Positions 34,929-47,046 of a DNA stretch of 64,000 bases are shown here, piece by piece. Each line of letters opens with the position of its first letter. Position 1 is the first letter of the stretch. The translations under genes and the position numbers were made by a program. The stretch comes from Thozetella sp. PMI_491 (taxonomy: Eukaryota > Ascomycota > Sordariomycetes > Chaetosphaeriales > Chaetosphaeriaceae). The stretch covers positions 1,366,796-1,430,795 of the forward strand of contig MU270018.1 of the NCBI GenBank assembly GCA_021432635.1. The letters run 5' to 3'. The notes beneath the pieces are model-generated. The model saw only the letters and a program-made list of their open reading frames with translations. It did no database searches and was not told the DNA's origin.

Positions 34929-37900
34929 TCTCGTCAGCCCTGGCCGAAACCAAACCAGCTATCAGGCATAGAGGGGAGACACGCTGGTGCTGATATTCAG
35001 GCCGCGCAGAGCCGTGCGGTAGAAGTAGTGGCAATCTTGGGAGCAGTAGGATGGCATCCCAGTAGAAGTGCTGTGAGAACCTCCTGGATGAAGGGGTGGT
35101 GGGGGGTTGTAGAAGGGGTAGAAGGAGGCTATAGATGTAGAATGTGGGTTCTACTGGCGGTAGCCGACAAGCAAGGAAAGATAGCGTGCACCTCGGTAGG
35201 GCCAAGGGGAGAAGATATAAGAGAGAGCAGCCACCTCGGGTTACAAAAGTAGAAAGGGCAGACGGGACGAGCCTCGAGGGGGGGAGGGGAGGGGTGGGAG
35301 AATCAACATTAGGGAGAAGATGCACTGGGTGGAGCACCTGGCACTCCACACCCGACCGGTAGGTTCGCCTATGGGGGCAGAGCCAAGAGGTTGGCTGGCT
35401 GCTGGGGCAGGAGGGGGGGTGTACCCTGGGGTACGGGAATAATCGTGCGTGCCTGGGCCGTTCTCAGGGCGAGTAACAAAAAAAAGCATGTGAGGAAGCA
35501 TAGGCTTAAAGGGAAACGGAGTGATTGGACATGGATAGGTTGGAGGTGGGTTTGAAACTCCTCCGCAGGACCGAAGTGTCAATATGGATGCACTTGTTTG
35601 GCAAATCTGCCGAGACAACCACGACTGCGCTGGATAAAGAAAATGCTAGAAGCACAGCATACCTAGACAGTCAAGACAGCGCTCCCGCCCAATTTGGCCG
35701 GATTAACAGCTGCTCGACAAAGGGGCAGCCCCTTGGAGTTGGGCGCGTGTGAGCGAGCGGCCGCAAAAGAGAGGGCGAGAGGTCAAGAGGAGTGCGAGTG
35801 CGAGATGGGCACCGGCCAAGGTCGAAGGGGAACGGTGGGCCGCAATGCGTAATCTTCCGACGGCTTGTTCAGGTTACGGAGCCTGTGTTAGCGACGTTTG
35901 GAGTAGATGTCACCTGCCCGGCCGAAGCATGGCTGCCTCCTCGGGATTGCTCACTCACCCACGACGGTGGTCAGCGTCTTGCTTCCTTCCTCACGTCCGG
36001 CCCACGAGCGCACACGAAGGCGAGGGAGCCGAACCGGGTGGGATGACGTCGCGGCCACGCCCCCACTTGCTTGCCAGATAGGGAGATGGGAAGATCAAGC
36101 GACGGCGCGCGCGGGCATGTGTCGCAGCCTCAAGCGCGGAACCCTGTGGTGCCACCAGGCAGGCAGATCGCGTGTGGGCGCCACGGCCTTGTGTTCGACC
36201 GAGGACGTCTAGCAGGTGCTAGCAGGTCGTCTTCGGACCAGTGGATGTGACGTGGTTGGGCAGAAGGCGCGAGGCAAGGAAGCTTGACGCTTGGTGCGGA
36301 TCCACCTTTTGGGGCTGGCGTGGGGATGCCTGGGGGAGGGGCAAATACTTTAGGTGGTGACTAGCGGCTTCCAGCCCGGGGGAAAGGGAGCCTCGATCTT
36401 CCTCGCTCGCGCCTTGGCCACTTGCGCTGCGATGCCTAGCGCGCTTGTCTCTCTGCCTCCCGACGGATTGGAGGCTGGAGGAGGGGGGCGGGGGAGGGGG
36501 GGTTGGATTTGGATCTGCTCACATCCACGGGCCGGCGCCGACGAATCCAGGATGCTGGGTGCGTTTTTCTTTCTTTTTTTTTGGGTTCGAGAAGGCAAAG
36601 AGCCGGCGAAAGGGGCACACCCGAGCCTGCTTCTGTTGGACTTCCTTTTTGCGAGAAGAGCGGCGGTTGAAAGCATGGGAGAATGCGGGGCAAGAGGCTG
36701 ATTTGGTCATCCGACGCACCCTCTGGCCCCGTGTGAAAGCGACCGGGGAGGGGTTGCCAGAAGGGTCTCCCGCGCGTGTCCCCGGAAAGCACTGCAGCCA
36801 CGTCCAAATCCGAAAACTCTCATTCGGCCGCGGGCATGTGCTCCAGTGTCGGTAAGGTAGTCAACCTGTGCGGATCCCGACGACTAGCTGGTTGGCCCTC
36901 TAGGTTCGGCGGCGCGCATATGCGTAATCTTGCTGTCGGGACATGCTTCCCTCGCTCCCACTGTGCATCGTACCTCAGTAGCTTTCCGTCGGCCAAACGG
37001 AGCTACTACGGTGGGACGTAACGTTGGTCTCGTTTCCAAAAAGACCCTCTCTATGCTCTCCCCGAGCACGCACCAAGCCTGGACGCCTTTTCTTTCTTCT
37101 CGTCTTTGGTCCTGTTTCGCTTAGAGTTTAAACATACGCTGGTCGGACAGCACCCGAGTCATCTCAGATGCCCGCTAGGGCCATTGTTCCTCCTGCTTCT
37201 CGCGGACGGGAATATCAACTGTAGGACGGAGGAGGGTCGTTCTGGGCCCGGCGGCTCGGATCAATGGAGGGTCCATTGCAGCTAACCGAATACCGAAGCA
37301 TGCAACCTAACGTCCGCCCAAGCGCCTGGGGCTCTTAGTTCTTTCTCCCACTAGCATGCCTGTTTCTACGGACTAAGAGGTCCGACCCGGCAGAAGAACA
37401 ATGGAGGTTACAAATGGATCTCTTTGGAGCACACCAAAACTCTTCCAACGCATCAGAAACGCTTTTAAAGACTTGGACAGCTCATAGCTCATACAAAAAT
37501 CCATTGAATCAAGCCTGTGAGCGGTCGAAACCCCTACCCTAGCGCCATAATCGAACCCCAAAGAGAAGTCGACAATTGAGCGGTACATCTCTAAGGCCAT
37601 ATACGAGAGACACGCTGACCCGAGACAACTGTCTCGAAGGTTCCCCTATTCCTAATTCCGGCTTCTGCTACCTCATCTCAGCTTAGTCTGCTATCTTTGA
37701 GAACCCCCTACGGCGTGCTCAGGAGCTTTCAGTTCACTTTGACCCTCCTTCTTCCGTTGTTAGACCTTTAGACCGACCTGACGACGGAAGTAAGGTCCAT
37801 TTAGACGAGCGTGGAAGAGTGTGAGCCGATATAGTGACACAAATGAGACACTCTATCGGGATATGGACTCCAAATGAAACCCACGCTTCGTTGCGAGTAA

Positions 37901-38325
37901 TAGCAAACGTACAGCTCAGGCACATCGCAATCTCCTCAAAGTTACGCAACTTTTGCCTCTATCGGTGGCATTCGTGAACAAGGCTTAGAGCATGAGTACC
38001 CGGTAAAATCCACTTAGCAGATACGCTATTTGGTATGATCTTGCCAAAGACAAGTATCGGAAGCCCATTATTTACCCAACCAGAGTACCAAATATACAGG
38101 ACGGATGGTTGTTTACTCTCGCTAACTGCTGATTTGTCACCCGTCTTTCTAATGTAAAAGGGTTCACTAGTCGCACTTGTAGCTCTACGCCAGATATCGA
38201 TATGCATGATCACTTCAGAGCGCCCCAATCTTTCGTCCGTGGCCACCGCCATATGAGCTAATCGCTCCCTCTGAGATTGTTGATAGGATATGTGAGATTG
38301 GAGAGACGACCCTGTGCCGGCCAAG
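34929..38325. other. 3.4-kb intergenic region upstream of the carnitine acetyltransferase
   Basis: The first part (34929-36800) is GC- and purine-rich and likely holds the promoter and leader. From about 37100 to 38320 the DNA is more AT-rich and stop-rich. Frames such as 37959-38324 (minus, begins at TTG) show no domain. Nothing supported as a gene. Confidence 0.5.
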
Positions 38326-39306
38326 CTAAATGCGGTCTGTTATGAATGACGCTATATCGTCCTCCCGAATCATCAAGATTTGCTTGTTTGCCAAGGACGA
38401 GGTAACGACAGACGTCCCGTTGATCCAGGCCCACCATAGTTTCTGAATTACGTTGTCTGCTGTCGGAAGCATCAGGTGTGAGACCTCTTGGTCCTTTGGG
38501 GTTGTGGTGATCAACAGCCTCTTCACCGCTGGGAACCTATCTAGGAGGTGAAACAGCGAGCCAAAGATCTGTTCCGATTCGTAGATGCCAAGGTGCAGCT
38601 CCTCGAAGGCACACGCGACGTGCCGCACCCGTCGCGTGTCCTCCTTACGTAGAAAGTAAACCATGGGCGAGTTGAAGCCGTACGAGTCAAATGGCTCCAA
38701 CTCGCCCAGAAACAGCAGCGCGTCGAGCTCGAAGTTGAACCATAGTCCTGCGGCACACTGATCCGGCCCGGACTCAGACGACGCCAGTCGATGCGGAATC
38801 TTCCATGAGAAGGCTAGCTCGTAGTGGCGGAGTGCAAGCTGCCGGCTCTCGTGGCAAACGTGCAGCAGCACAGGGACCCGCCGCTTCCTCGCACGGGCCG
38901 CCAGCTGTGCGCGCTTGGCATCTTGATGATGGGAGTTGAAGCACGCAGCGAGAACGACACGCGGCTGGATCGCCGCCTCCCAGATCTGGAGGCGGAGCTC
39001 GGGAGGCAGATCGCCGAAGCAAGAGAAGGTCTCCGGTCCAGCGGTGTGAGGCGCCGCCGGATCCCGGCCGGTCAAGCGAGCGTCGGCATCATCGAACCCG
39101 TCGCTGCACACTTGAAACTCCAGCCAAAACCTCGTCTTGTCTTCGTGCCGGTCGTACCAGGACTCGAACATTTTCGAAGCGACGCGGCTTGCACGCCCGG
39201 ATGGATAGTTGTATCGCGATAGGTGCAGCGGCCCGGACGAGGAAGGGGGCCAAAAAAAACCGGGCCGGGTCGTGCCATTGGCCTTGACGTTTGACGGAGC
39301 TCTCAT
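38326..39306 (-). CDS. 2EXR-domain protein, function unknown
   Basis: Single exon, 326 aa from ATG 39306 (an in-frame GTG at 39312 is ignored); an internal Met at 39171 is an alternative start. The 2EXR signature is clear at about residues 95-180: FGDLPPELRLQIWEAAI, PRVV, then LLHVCHESRQLALRHYELAF. The family is very large and poorly understood in filamentous fungi, somewhat F-box-like in its LPPELRLxIW motif. The rest (WFNFELDALLFLGELEPF, VRHVACAFEELH, FPAVKRLLITTTP) fits the typical C-terminal half. No signal peptide or membrane segment. The gene sits alone, with long empty stretches on both sides, as is typical of this accessory family. Confidence 0.85.
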   Translation of the reverse strand: MRAPSNVKANGTTRPGFFWPPSSSGPLHLSRYNYPSGRASRVASKMFESWYDRHEDKTRFWLEFQVCSDGFDDADARLTGRDPAAPHTAGPETFSCFGDLPPELRLQIWEAAIQPRVVLAACFNSHHQDAKRAQLAARARKRRVPVLLHVCHESRQLALRHYELAFSWKIPHRLASSESGPDQCAAGLWFNFELDALLFLGELEPFDSYGFNSPMVYFLRKEDTRRVRHVACAFEELHLGIYESEQIFGSLFHLLDRFPAVKRLLITTTPKDQEVSHLMLPTADNVIQKLWWAWINGTSVVTSSLANKQILMIREDDIASFITDRI

Positions 39307-42029
39307 TGACACCGACCACTCTCTGGCTGGCTACTCCTTCCTATTCGAGAAAGCGAGCATCATGGCAAACATACGATCAACTGATGCCGAGAATGTCCAC
39401 TGCACCTAGATTATAATAGCCGCTTTTCTCCTCATGTTGATATTTTTCGACACATCGCATACAAAGCTCGCCTTTCGCCACCGCATGCGAATCCGGGAAA
39501 AGGGCCTCGGGTAGCCTTTCAAGCAACACCCGCAGGACCCGGAGCAGAAATATGTTTTTTTTATTAAGCCGCAGCGCAGGCCATCTGACAGAGGGCCGAC
39601 CAAGGTTTCTATTAACCCACACCGGGCGGCAACGTACTCGTCATCATGAGCGCTGCCCTGGGGTGCAGGTGATATATGTCTCGCCTCCACCGTCCATTAT
39701 CGTGCCATCAACGGAGGAAAATGAAAAAGAAATAAAGAGACCGCATCGTTGCCTCCCCAGTGCCTCGCACTGTCTCCGTTGGCTAGGTAGTGTTGCCTGA
39801 GTCCCTGCCGCACACTTCTTTCATCTGCCGAAAAAGTAGGCTACCAATTCGGACCGGCCCGTGGGCGATCAAGGGTGCGGCCCATCCCACAGCTCACAAT
39901 GCCGCTGGGATCATGCCATGTCTACATGGTTCTCTGTTTTAGGCTGGGCCCTCGAAAACGCCAACTCAGGGGCCTGGCTCGGGGGGGTTGGGCGTTGGAG
40001 GGCTAGGCTGGGGCCGAGGGTGAGGCTTGCCCTGGAGCAAGAGTTCCGCCTCGTGAATGCCCCAGACCAGTCTCTGCTTGGCCATTCTGCCCAGTTGTTG
40101 TCAGCATTTTAGCGCTTACTGCAAAGAATCTGGCACTTACGCACTGGGAGAGAGAAGACTCGGCTGTCAGGAACAAGGTCGAGACCAACTGAAGAACTGC
40201 ACACGCAAGGATGGCCAGATCCGGGTTAGGCTTGGGGTCGACCGGTCGGGGTCTGGGGCAAGATCTGGAGAAATTACGCCGGTGGCAAGACCAAGTTTTT
40301 CTTGGGAAGGTGGTGGGAATGCCTGGATTCCGTCCTAGATCTAGTCGGCCAGGATTTGGTCCTTTTAAAGGATTGAACTGCACGTCTATCATGCCCCCAC
40401 CCCCCATCCTAGACAAGAAGGGCCTGAGCAAACACTGTCGACCCGATCGGGAAGACTGATATCTCGTGGTCCTAGCTGACCGTGAGCAAGGGAGCTGGTG
40501 CCTCCAGCTCCCTATGGGAGAGCTTGCCGAGCGTTGCACGTGGCATATGCACTTTGCGCAGTTTGATCGACCCCATGTTTGCTGGCCTCCCGGTCCATGG
40601 GTCCCATATGTTTAGGGCGATGCTTGATGGCTGCTGCCTTCCGCCGGGTCCTTGTGTCTTCCACGCCGCCCACACCCCCTCTTGCCCCATGGGATGGAGG
40701 ATATATGAGGCGTACCGACGCACAGATATAAGCCGCAAGAGGGGAGAGTTAGGGACGCCCCATAGTATCTAGCGCTCGTCCGTCCGTATCTGGTCCTCGG
40801 CCTTGATACTTTGACTGACGCGGCCAGCCGGACAAGGGTGCAAAACCTGCTTCCCTGCTCAGGTGGCGGGCCGTGGAAGGGACCATGGTTGGGGGAGGAG
40901 GGGCAAACAATATTAGAGACCAGGCCTATAAAGGTAGCACACCCCCATCAAGGAAACCAACGAGCGGGTACTGGCACCATGGGGACCTCTTTTGGTCTTG
41001 CGGAGGATGGCTCAGGCCTATAGTAACCGGGCTATAGAAGGCGTTCCAGATATAACGACTCCCTCTTCCCAATCAGTCAGCACCACGCCGGTAAGAGTCA
41101 GCCTGGAGGGCACGGCACCGTGGCAGAGTCCATACGAGCGGAGGAATAACTAGACAATAGGGAAGAGTTAGGGGTCTCGGGGAGTCCTGAGCCCGGTTGA
41201 CATCCGGTCTTCACCCCATCACGACATGGAGACATCATCTGAGCAGGGGATCGGAAGGTTGCCCCGCGCTGGCCTCCCTGGGCACTGAGACAGGCACTGC
41301 CTTGGATTTGGACGGGGGGTGGAGGGGAAGAAATATGACGAGTGCTTAATCATCAGTTGCACAGAAGGTACCTAGCCGGGTGGGAGGGGCGCTGTCGTGA
41401 TGGGTAGCACCTAAAGACGGCAAGATACCTTCCACAACGTCCCTGTCTTTGCCGATGCTCAGCTGCAGCCATGCTCTCACGACAGGCTGCCAGTGGACGC
41501 CCAACCCGCAGCCCCCTCATCAGATCTTCGCGCGACGCAGCTTCGGTGGCCTTTCCCCCCCTCCTGGCCACCCCCCCAAAAGGATTGCTCCGGGCAAGTT
41601 CTCGGTACCACAAAGCAGCGAGTGGTCCTCCGGCCCTCATGTTTCAAAGTCGGTCTGTGTTTGTGGCGTGTGACCCATTCTGCAGCGGCTGGGCCGAAGG
41701 ACCGATAACCTTGACGGCTGGACGCAGCTACTCGTTGTGTTTGGATGTAGCCTTCCGGCATGCTTCCTGCCTTCACACGGCTTCCCGTCGCCTGAGCAAG
41801 ACGCAGGGCTGATCCGATGTACATGTCGGAACTCGTCATCTACCCCATCTTCCCTACTGGGGAGCTGGAGCTGCCGCATGTCATCAGCCACTCGGGATTG
41901 ACAATGCCCCGGGGGCTTGGGCCGGAAGAGGACAGACGATAGGAACAGAGATTAGACCAGGACTGTTTCTGGACCAGGCCCCTTAAGAGCCTACCTATCT
42001 TGACAATCGTCCAGAGGCAGCGAAAGAAC

Positions 42030-42156
42030 GGGGGGGGGGGGGGGGGGGGGGGGGGGNNNNNNNNNNNNNNNNNNNNNNNNNNNNNNNNNNNNNNNNNNNN
42101 NNNNNNNNNNNNNNNNNNNNNNNNNNNNNNNNNNNNNNNNNNNNNNNNNNNNNNNN
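42030..42156. other. poly-G run followed by 100-N assembly gap
   Basis: G from 42030 to 42056 (27 bases), then N from 42057 to 42156. A round 100-N block is a conventional gap of unknown size; the G run may be a sequencing artefact at the contig end. Confidence 0.95.
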
Positions 42157-42640
42157 TTGGAGGGGAAAAGGGAACAATAGATCAACAACATAAAAAAAAC
42201 CGAAAAAACCTTAAGGTAGCTAAGCCGAGAGGTGTTCCAGATGACATGTCAAAGCCCCCTGTTCTGACGTTGCGCTAACGCTAATCCGGTACCCATCTCG
42301 TGGCTCTGTGTGGTCCGAAAGAGGTCTGAGCGAAGGTTTCTAGAAGGCCGCCCCCCCGGCTTTCGCCTCCGTCTCAGGACCTTCCCCGTTCCCACATAGT
42401 GGAGGGCGATCCTAGAGGGTGATATTCGGAAGGGAGGTACGTGGGACCCTCGCCGTTCCATCATCGCCGCCATCCATTCGATTGTGGATTCTGGCATCGC
42501 AAGCGGGAGAACTGGTGGGAGAGCCCGGCTGAATGTTTCCAAAAAGTACGGGGCTCGCTAGCAGATCCGGGAACCCGCTGCTTTTTTTTTTCCGGCTCCC
42601 AAACCTCCTCGGTCCCTGGCCTTGTCGAAACAAGTCAGAC

Positions 42641-42654
42641 TAGGGTTAGGGTTA
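42641..42654 (+). promoter_or_regulatory. orphan telomere-repeat-like (Tbf1-type) motif
   Basis: TAGGGTTAGGGTTA, two and a half TTAGGG units, about 3.3 kb from the nearest supported start codon on either side. Same core as the site before eL15. Confidence 0.45.
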
Positions 42655-43873
42655 TGCGAACAACATCCCAGCAGCACTTCCTCGTCGACCCCAGTCCCCG
42701 GGCTTGCCTGTTCCCTTCGCTTTTGACTTGTGATGTACCGAAATTGCGACACTGTGCGTATGGCGTGCATTGCCCAAGCATATGCTTGCCCATCAATGTT
42801 GCAGTTCTTCGCACATCCGTCTAGACGCGGAGCAGAAGCGTTTTGAGACATAGGATGCACCCGCGGATGGCTCCTGCCCACTTCGGTATCGCTGGGGTCT
42901 GTGATAGGTCTAACGCCTCCCCGGTAACCCCCGGAGGAAGCAGAGCATAGACAGAAGGGGCACAGGCCGCCCCACGAACTCCTGGCCGCTGCGGTGGTTT
43001 ACTAGGTATCTGTTGTCCTAGATCCAGCGATTGCTCGGACGTGGCGCAGCACGAACGCTTCGATGCATCACCGGAACTCCCTTGCTATCAGTCCGTGGTA
43101 ATCTCTGACTGATCGAGGTACCTCGTAGACGTACGAAGGGACGCAGGAGGTGCACGGCGCAGACTCAGCATGGCCCCGGCACCGGGAACCTTCGTCCCGG
43201 CTATCGCAACCAGGCTTGAGATGCGAGACGGCAACAAAGATGGTGGGTAAGCCATCGTATTGCTGCAACCCGCTAGTCTCTCACCTTTAACCCCCTCCCC
43301 CCCCTTTTCCTTGCGACCACATACTCGAGCTCTTCTGCCAGTCGTGCCGTACCGTCGCCGAGGCCCGTGCAGTTCATTATCATTCCTCGTTGACCCCCAC
43401 TGCCCACTGATCTGGCCTGCGTTCCCGTGTGCACAGGGCTGCACTCTACTACAAGGCTCTCGATGCGGTAGCCATGAACGACACGGAGCGTCCTCCCCGG
43501 GTACAGCCCCGTCTCTTGGGAACCAGCCTTCTCGATAGCTTATGTGGAGACCCTCTCTGTCTGGGGTGAGGTGAGGTGGACGACTAGAGGAGATGGTGAT
43601 TATACAGAAAGGAGTTGTCTGAATTCATTGAGTAGTGTCGGTGGTATCTACCAAACGCCCCCGGCCCCTAAGTTGCAATCGTTCCCAAACGCCGTTCGTA
43701 ATCCCTCTGATGTCTCTTCTCTTGGCAGAATACGCCAGGGAAGCATATTCCTACACGTACACAAAATGTTGCCCTCCACGGAAGCGTGGAAAGGTTGTTG
43801 AACCCTCGCTGCAGCACTCACTCATGGTTATCTTGGCAGAAAAAGTCTCTCTTGCCTCTAGCCCTCTCCGCTC

Positions 43874-44880
43874 TCACCTCTCGTCTTTGAAAGCAGGACA
43901 CGGGCCATCGGAGCCCTCGCGTCCACCTTTGAAGCCGCCCAGGAGCCAGTCGGTAAGGCCAACTACCTTGGCACCCACACCCTTCTCCCACTGCCCGCTC
44001 GACTGCGAATGCTCGATTGTATGACTCAATATCCTCCCCTCTTTGTCAAAGTCGAATATGAACAAGCCGGTGAACTCCCGCGCCGTGCCGGACAACATAG
44101 GCCCCGGGGCCCCGCCGCCGTTGATGAAAGGCAGCCCCCAGTTCTTTCCCTTGCCGATCGTTCGCCACCGGACCACCAGCTGCTCCCCAACAGCGCCTAA
44201 GGGGCGCGGGCCGACTCCGGACCCTAGGTCGACCATGCGCTCCGAGAGGATCTCCAGCTTCACGTTGCCAACGATGGGTACGCGGTTCCATGCGATTGGG
44301 CTTGTCCATAGGGCGGCCACATATGCCACTCGCCCAGAGACAGTAGGGAGGTGCGGGTGTGTCGAGGGGAAGAGGTGCAGCGTGATGTTGGGGCTGAGAA
44401 CCTCCTGCGGCAGAGGTGTTTGTAACAAGGTAGGGAGGCGCTCTTGCAGGATTCTAAGGGCTAGAGAGAATGGCTCAGTTAGCCGAGCAGTTCCTTCTCG
44501 GGCGCATCTTGTGGGAGGAGAGATGGAGACCCCCGAACTTCCGAAGATGTGGCGGAAGGCAGACGGCACTCACTTGTCCCAAGCTTCACCTTCCGCTCAC
44601 TGTCGCGCGGCTTGCTCGGGTCGGCGTCCGGCGGCGATGGGACATTCTGCGGCGGGAAGGTCGCGCTGAACCAGACATCAGGCAAATCCGGATAGGCGGC
44701 CTTCTGCAATGGCGGCCTGGCCTTGTCGAGGGTTGCGGGATTTGAGGGCGCCGTCGTCTCGGGACCGGAGTGCAACAGAGGGCGGAGGCGGCCGGGACTG
44801 CTGGAGGAAAAAGAATGCGTCCTCGCGGGTGCGGCGTAATTAGCGGTGCGAGACCGCAGTATCCGAGCCGGTGCGGACAT
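43874..44880 (-). CDS. putative mitochondrial protein of unknown function
   Basis: Two exons on the minus strand, 44880-44574 and 44460-43874, with a 113-nt intron (GTGAGT donor, GCTAAC branch, CTCTAG acceptor); 297 aa from ATG 44880. The first 35 residues are rich in Arg, Ser and Ala with no acidic residue (ARILRSRTANYAAPARTHSF), a typical mitochondrial presequence. After a Pro-rich stretch the folded part starts at the exon junction (LGTTLRILQERLPTLL) and includes GRVAYVAALWTSP, NVKLEILSERMV, LVVRWRTIGKGK, TGLFIFDFDKEGRILSHTIEHS. The pattern of alternating strands with RWR and FDFD...GxIxxHxIE recalls SnoaL/NTF2-like DUF2358-type folds. That fold guess is from pattern, not from a search. 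No catalytic role can be assigned. Confidence 0.82.
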
Positions 44881-45919
44881 CACCCAAGTTCCCCTGGTGG
44901 TGCATGCGATTGAGGCCCTCCTCGATCGAGCAAGGCGGCGCAGGCGTCGGAGGCGGTTTGGCGAGGATGATGTCAGTGATTTGGGGAGCCCAAATCCCAG
45001 GAGCTTGGAGACGTATTTTTTTTCTAACCCACCCTAGCTTGCCTAAAGAAATGGCAGCTCTGGCGGGAGTGCAATCCCTGAGGTCTGTCTTTTTTCAAGG
45101 TGGGGGGGTGGCCTGGGACTGGGGGTGCTGCATGCTGTTGCTGCGTCAGACCCACAACCTGCCTGGTAAAGTACCTGTAGAGGCAGTAATACGGAGTGCA
45201 GCAGCACGAACACAAGTTAGCTCCAGGCAGTCACTTGCTGCTGCAACCCCTAACCTGCCCTGCCGGCGCGAGGGAAGCTGTGCTAGATTGTGCTATGTAG
45301 AGGATAGTTGAGAAACGTCCGCCTTGGGGGCATCTCATGGGAACGTGACCTGGCACGGCATATCTGCATGCGATTTCCGCGTGAGCCTGCAACCGGATGT
45401 TAGGGTGTCAGGGTTTCCAGGCGTCGGGTTGCTGCCTCCTTTGTCGATGGCTTGCTTCGCCTACCCGCTCGAGGAGCTGACGAACTTGTACAGCCCTTGC
45501 CTGACCAGAGAGAGGTACTCAGTGGTAGGAGATCTTTAGGCAACCGGTGGCGTTGGGTCAGTCTATTGGTGAGCTGAGCCGGCTCGAGGTTGAAGAGAGG
45601 GCAGATATTCAATTATCCGGTACTTTCTATGCCGAGGTGCATCGACGCATGCACTCGGCCTATGCCTGTACCCGTGATCGCCTATCACGTGTCGCTTCAG
45701 ATGAGAGGGAGTCCTGTGAGTGGGTCCGAGCCGCCCCGACTTCGTTCCTCCTGACGCTCTTGACGCAACCTCCTGCGCCTGCTGGGAACTCGTCACGACA
45801 CCTGCCACCAACTTCCCCCGACATCTTCTCGCAACCTCAAACCGCGGAACACCACCACCACCACTCCTGCACACCCGCATAGACCACAGTCCGCTCCCGA
45901 GCCTCGATCCCCCATCACG
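44881..45919. other. intergenic, divergent promoters of 44880 gene and YPT1
   Basis: Contains an AACCCCTAACC motif (reverse of a TTAGGGG word) at 45245-45255 and a CCA-repeat run near 45849-45863 in the presumed YPT1 leader. Open frames on both strands show no domains. Confidence 0.55.
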
Positions 45920-47046
45920 ATGAATCCCGAGTAGTAAGCAGCGCCAGCCGCCTCACCTCCTATTTTGACGGCCCATTTCTTCCGCCGTCCGCCGCGTCCT
46001 CAGTTGCTGACGTTTCTGCCATCCAGAGTCCCCGGCCCCTTTGCCCGTTTGTCGGGCTCGTCGGCGACATCTATCGATGCATGCTGGATGCAGCACCCCG
46101 ACGGCTTCGCTGACCTGGCCTCAGATACGACTACCTCTTCAAGCTTCTCCTCATCGGTGACTCCGGTGTAGGAAAGTCGTGCTTGCTGTTGCGATTCGCC
46201 GACGACACCTACACTGAGTCGTACATCTCAACTATCGGTGTCGACTTTGTACGACCGCTCTTGCCGCGCCCTCCATCATCTCCCACCCCCGCTAACCTAA
46301 CCTTTGACAGAAAATCCGCACAATCGAGCTCGACGGCAAGACGGTGAAGCTTCAGATCGTAAGCGGTCCACACTCCGTCCCGGCCGCTCGATAAGCGATG
46401 CCGAAGTTGCGCAGGCTAACGAGAGTGCTTTCATCTAGTGGGATACTGCCGGTCAAGAACGTTTCCGCACTATCACGTCGTCCTACTACCGCGGCGCCCA
46501 CGGCATCTGCGTCGTCTACGATGTCACCGACATGGACAGCTTCAACAACGTGAAGCAATGGTTGCAGGAGATCGACCGATACGCCACCGAGGGAGTCAAC
46601 AAGCTGCTCGTAGGCAACAAGAGCGATATGTCGGACAAGAAGGTCGTCGAGTACACAGTTGCGAAGGTGCGTTGTCCCCATCCAAGCAGGCTCTGATAAG
46701 GCCACACCACTACCTCCTTAAGTCTGGTGCCTTGGCGCTACTCCCGCCTTGCCTCCGGGCTTGCCACCTCACCTGTTCCCCCCCTCCCCCACCCCCCACC
46801 CAACATAACCCCCGTCCGCCGTCCCCGTGCTGACCCAGCCCGGAACAGGAGTTCGCCGATAGCCTGGGCATCCCCTTCCTTGAGACATCGGCGAAGAACG
46901 CCAGCAACGTCGAGCAGGCCTTCTTGACGATGGCTCGCCAGATCAAGGAGCGGATGGGTACGACGGCAACCAACAACACCAAGCCCAACGTCAACGTCTC
47001 GGCCGGCCACGGCGTCTCCAACTCACAAAGCAATGGCTGCTGCTAA
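45920..47046 (+). CDS. YPT1: Rab family GTPase Ypt1 (Rab1)
   Basis: Five exons: 45920-45930 (only 11 coding nt), 46125-46248, 46311-46358, 46439-46666 and 46849-47046; the introns are 194, 62, 80 and 182 nt, giving 202 aa, as expected for fungal Ypt1. It begins [16 protein letters not shown]. The G boxes are complete: GDSGVGKS (15-22), TIGVDF switch I, WDTAGQE (62-68), NKSD (121-124) and ETSAK (149-153). The C-terminus ends in two Cys for geranylgeranylation by Rab GGTase. Ypt1 controls ER-to-Golgi vesicle tethering through TRAPP and Uso1, and also autophagy. The Rab1 identity is supported by [25 protein letters not shown] and by [16 protein letters not shown]. The first intron has two donors 3 nt apart; only the first gives an open frame. 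Confidence 0.97.

Larger units (their letters stand above)
39307..43873. other. 4.6-kb intergenic region with an assembly gap
   Basis: No supported gene. Contains a 27-base G run and the 100-N gap at 42030-42156 and a telomere-like TAGGGTTAGGGTTA at 42641. Frames of up to 178 codons (40003-40539, minus) lack domains. Sequence hidden in the gap could matter. Confidence 0.5.

Noticed and set aside
37959-38324. 121-codon minus frame just after the 2EXR gene
   Set aside because: Starts at TTG, lies behind the stop codon of the 2EXR gene in AT-richer DNA, and has no domain; readthrough is not suggested by anything visible.
45931-45936. Use of the GTAAGC donor at 45934 as the main YPT1 splice site
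   Set aside because: It would create a stop as the fifth codon; the GTAGTA donor 3 nt earlier restores MNPEYDYLFK. Kept as a finding about alternative splicing.
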